This document shows positions 13,985 through 14,016 of a stretch of DNA of 14,016 nt, piece after piece. Origin of the DNA: Actinomycetales bacterium (GTDB lineage Bacteria > Actinomycetota > Actinomycetes > Actinomycetales > Actinomycetaceae); assembly GCA_012513625.1 (NCBI GenBank), contig JAAZBW010000367.1, forward strand, positions 1 through 14,016, read 5' to 3'. How positions within the stretch are numbered: position 1 is the stretch's first letter; the number at the start of each line of letters is the position of its first letter. The notes beneath the pieces were generated by a model that was given only the letters and a program-made list of their open reading frames with translations, did no database searches and was not told the DNA's origin. A program made the position numbers and the translations under genes.

Positions 13985-14005
13985 GGGGCGCCGTCGCCGG
14001 CCCCC
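13984..14005 (+). terminator. hairpin at the cupin stop codon, possible terminator
   Basis: GGGGGC (13984-13989) can pair with GCCCCC (14000-14005) around a GC-rich 10-nt loop, starting at the last base of the cupin TAG. The window ends 11 bases later and no T-tract is visible, so this is a weak candidate for the end of the aldolase-cupin transcript. Confidence 0.35.
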
Positions 14006-14016
14006 AGCCGGAAACC

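Overview
The window is very GC-rich, with strong G/C preference at third codon positions, GTG starts and Shine-Dalgarno sites. This fits a high-GC Actinomycetota, probably Micrococcales-like; I cannot place it more finely. Coding density is high. No rRNA, tRNA, IS element, phage gene or CRISPR array is visible.

Layout: (1) 1-3839, minus strand: most of an Lhr-type superfamily 2 helicase, cut by the left edge. (2) 3973-10197, minus strand: a five-gene operon read right to left: mtnA (methylthioribose-1-phosphate isomerase), a lipoprotein sugar-binding protein, a double ATPase, an RbsC-type permease, and mtnK (methylthioribose kinase). (3) 10347-11069, plus strand: a divergent GntR/HutC-type regulator. 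(4) 11097-11217: three tandem 34-bp repeats plus an inverted partial copy. (5) 11317-13984, plus strand: a fused class II aldolase/short-chain dehydrogenase and a small cupin.

Regions 2, 3 and 5 read as one system. The importer would bring in a 5-modified ribose, either 5-methylthioribose (MTR) or 5-deoxyribose, both by-products of S-adenosylmethionine use. MtnK would phosphorylate it at C1 and MtnA would isomerise it to the ribulose-1-phosphate. The aldolase half of the fusion would then cleave it to dihydroxyacetone phosphate plus (methylthio)acetaldehyde or acetaldehyde, which the dehydrogenase half would oxidise or reduce. This resembles the DHAP shunt / 5-deoxyribose disposal pathway. 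It differs in having its own ABC importer, a fused aldolase-dehydrogenase and a cupin of unknown role. The later genes of the methionine salvage pathway (mtnB, C, D, E) are absent here.

The strongest regulatory evidence is a 20-bp block with 17 of 20 positions identical. It lies in the same orientation in front of both mtnA and the aldolase gene, and in both places a second GACAAC half-site follows exactly 16 bp later, next to the start codon. Both copies lie near good sigma-70-like promoters. I infer that the GntR protein encoded between them controls both units. Two clear hairpins in the importer operon may set different expression levels for its genes.
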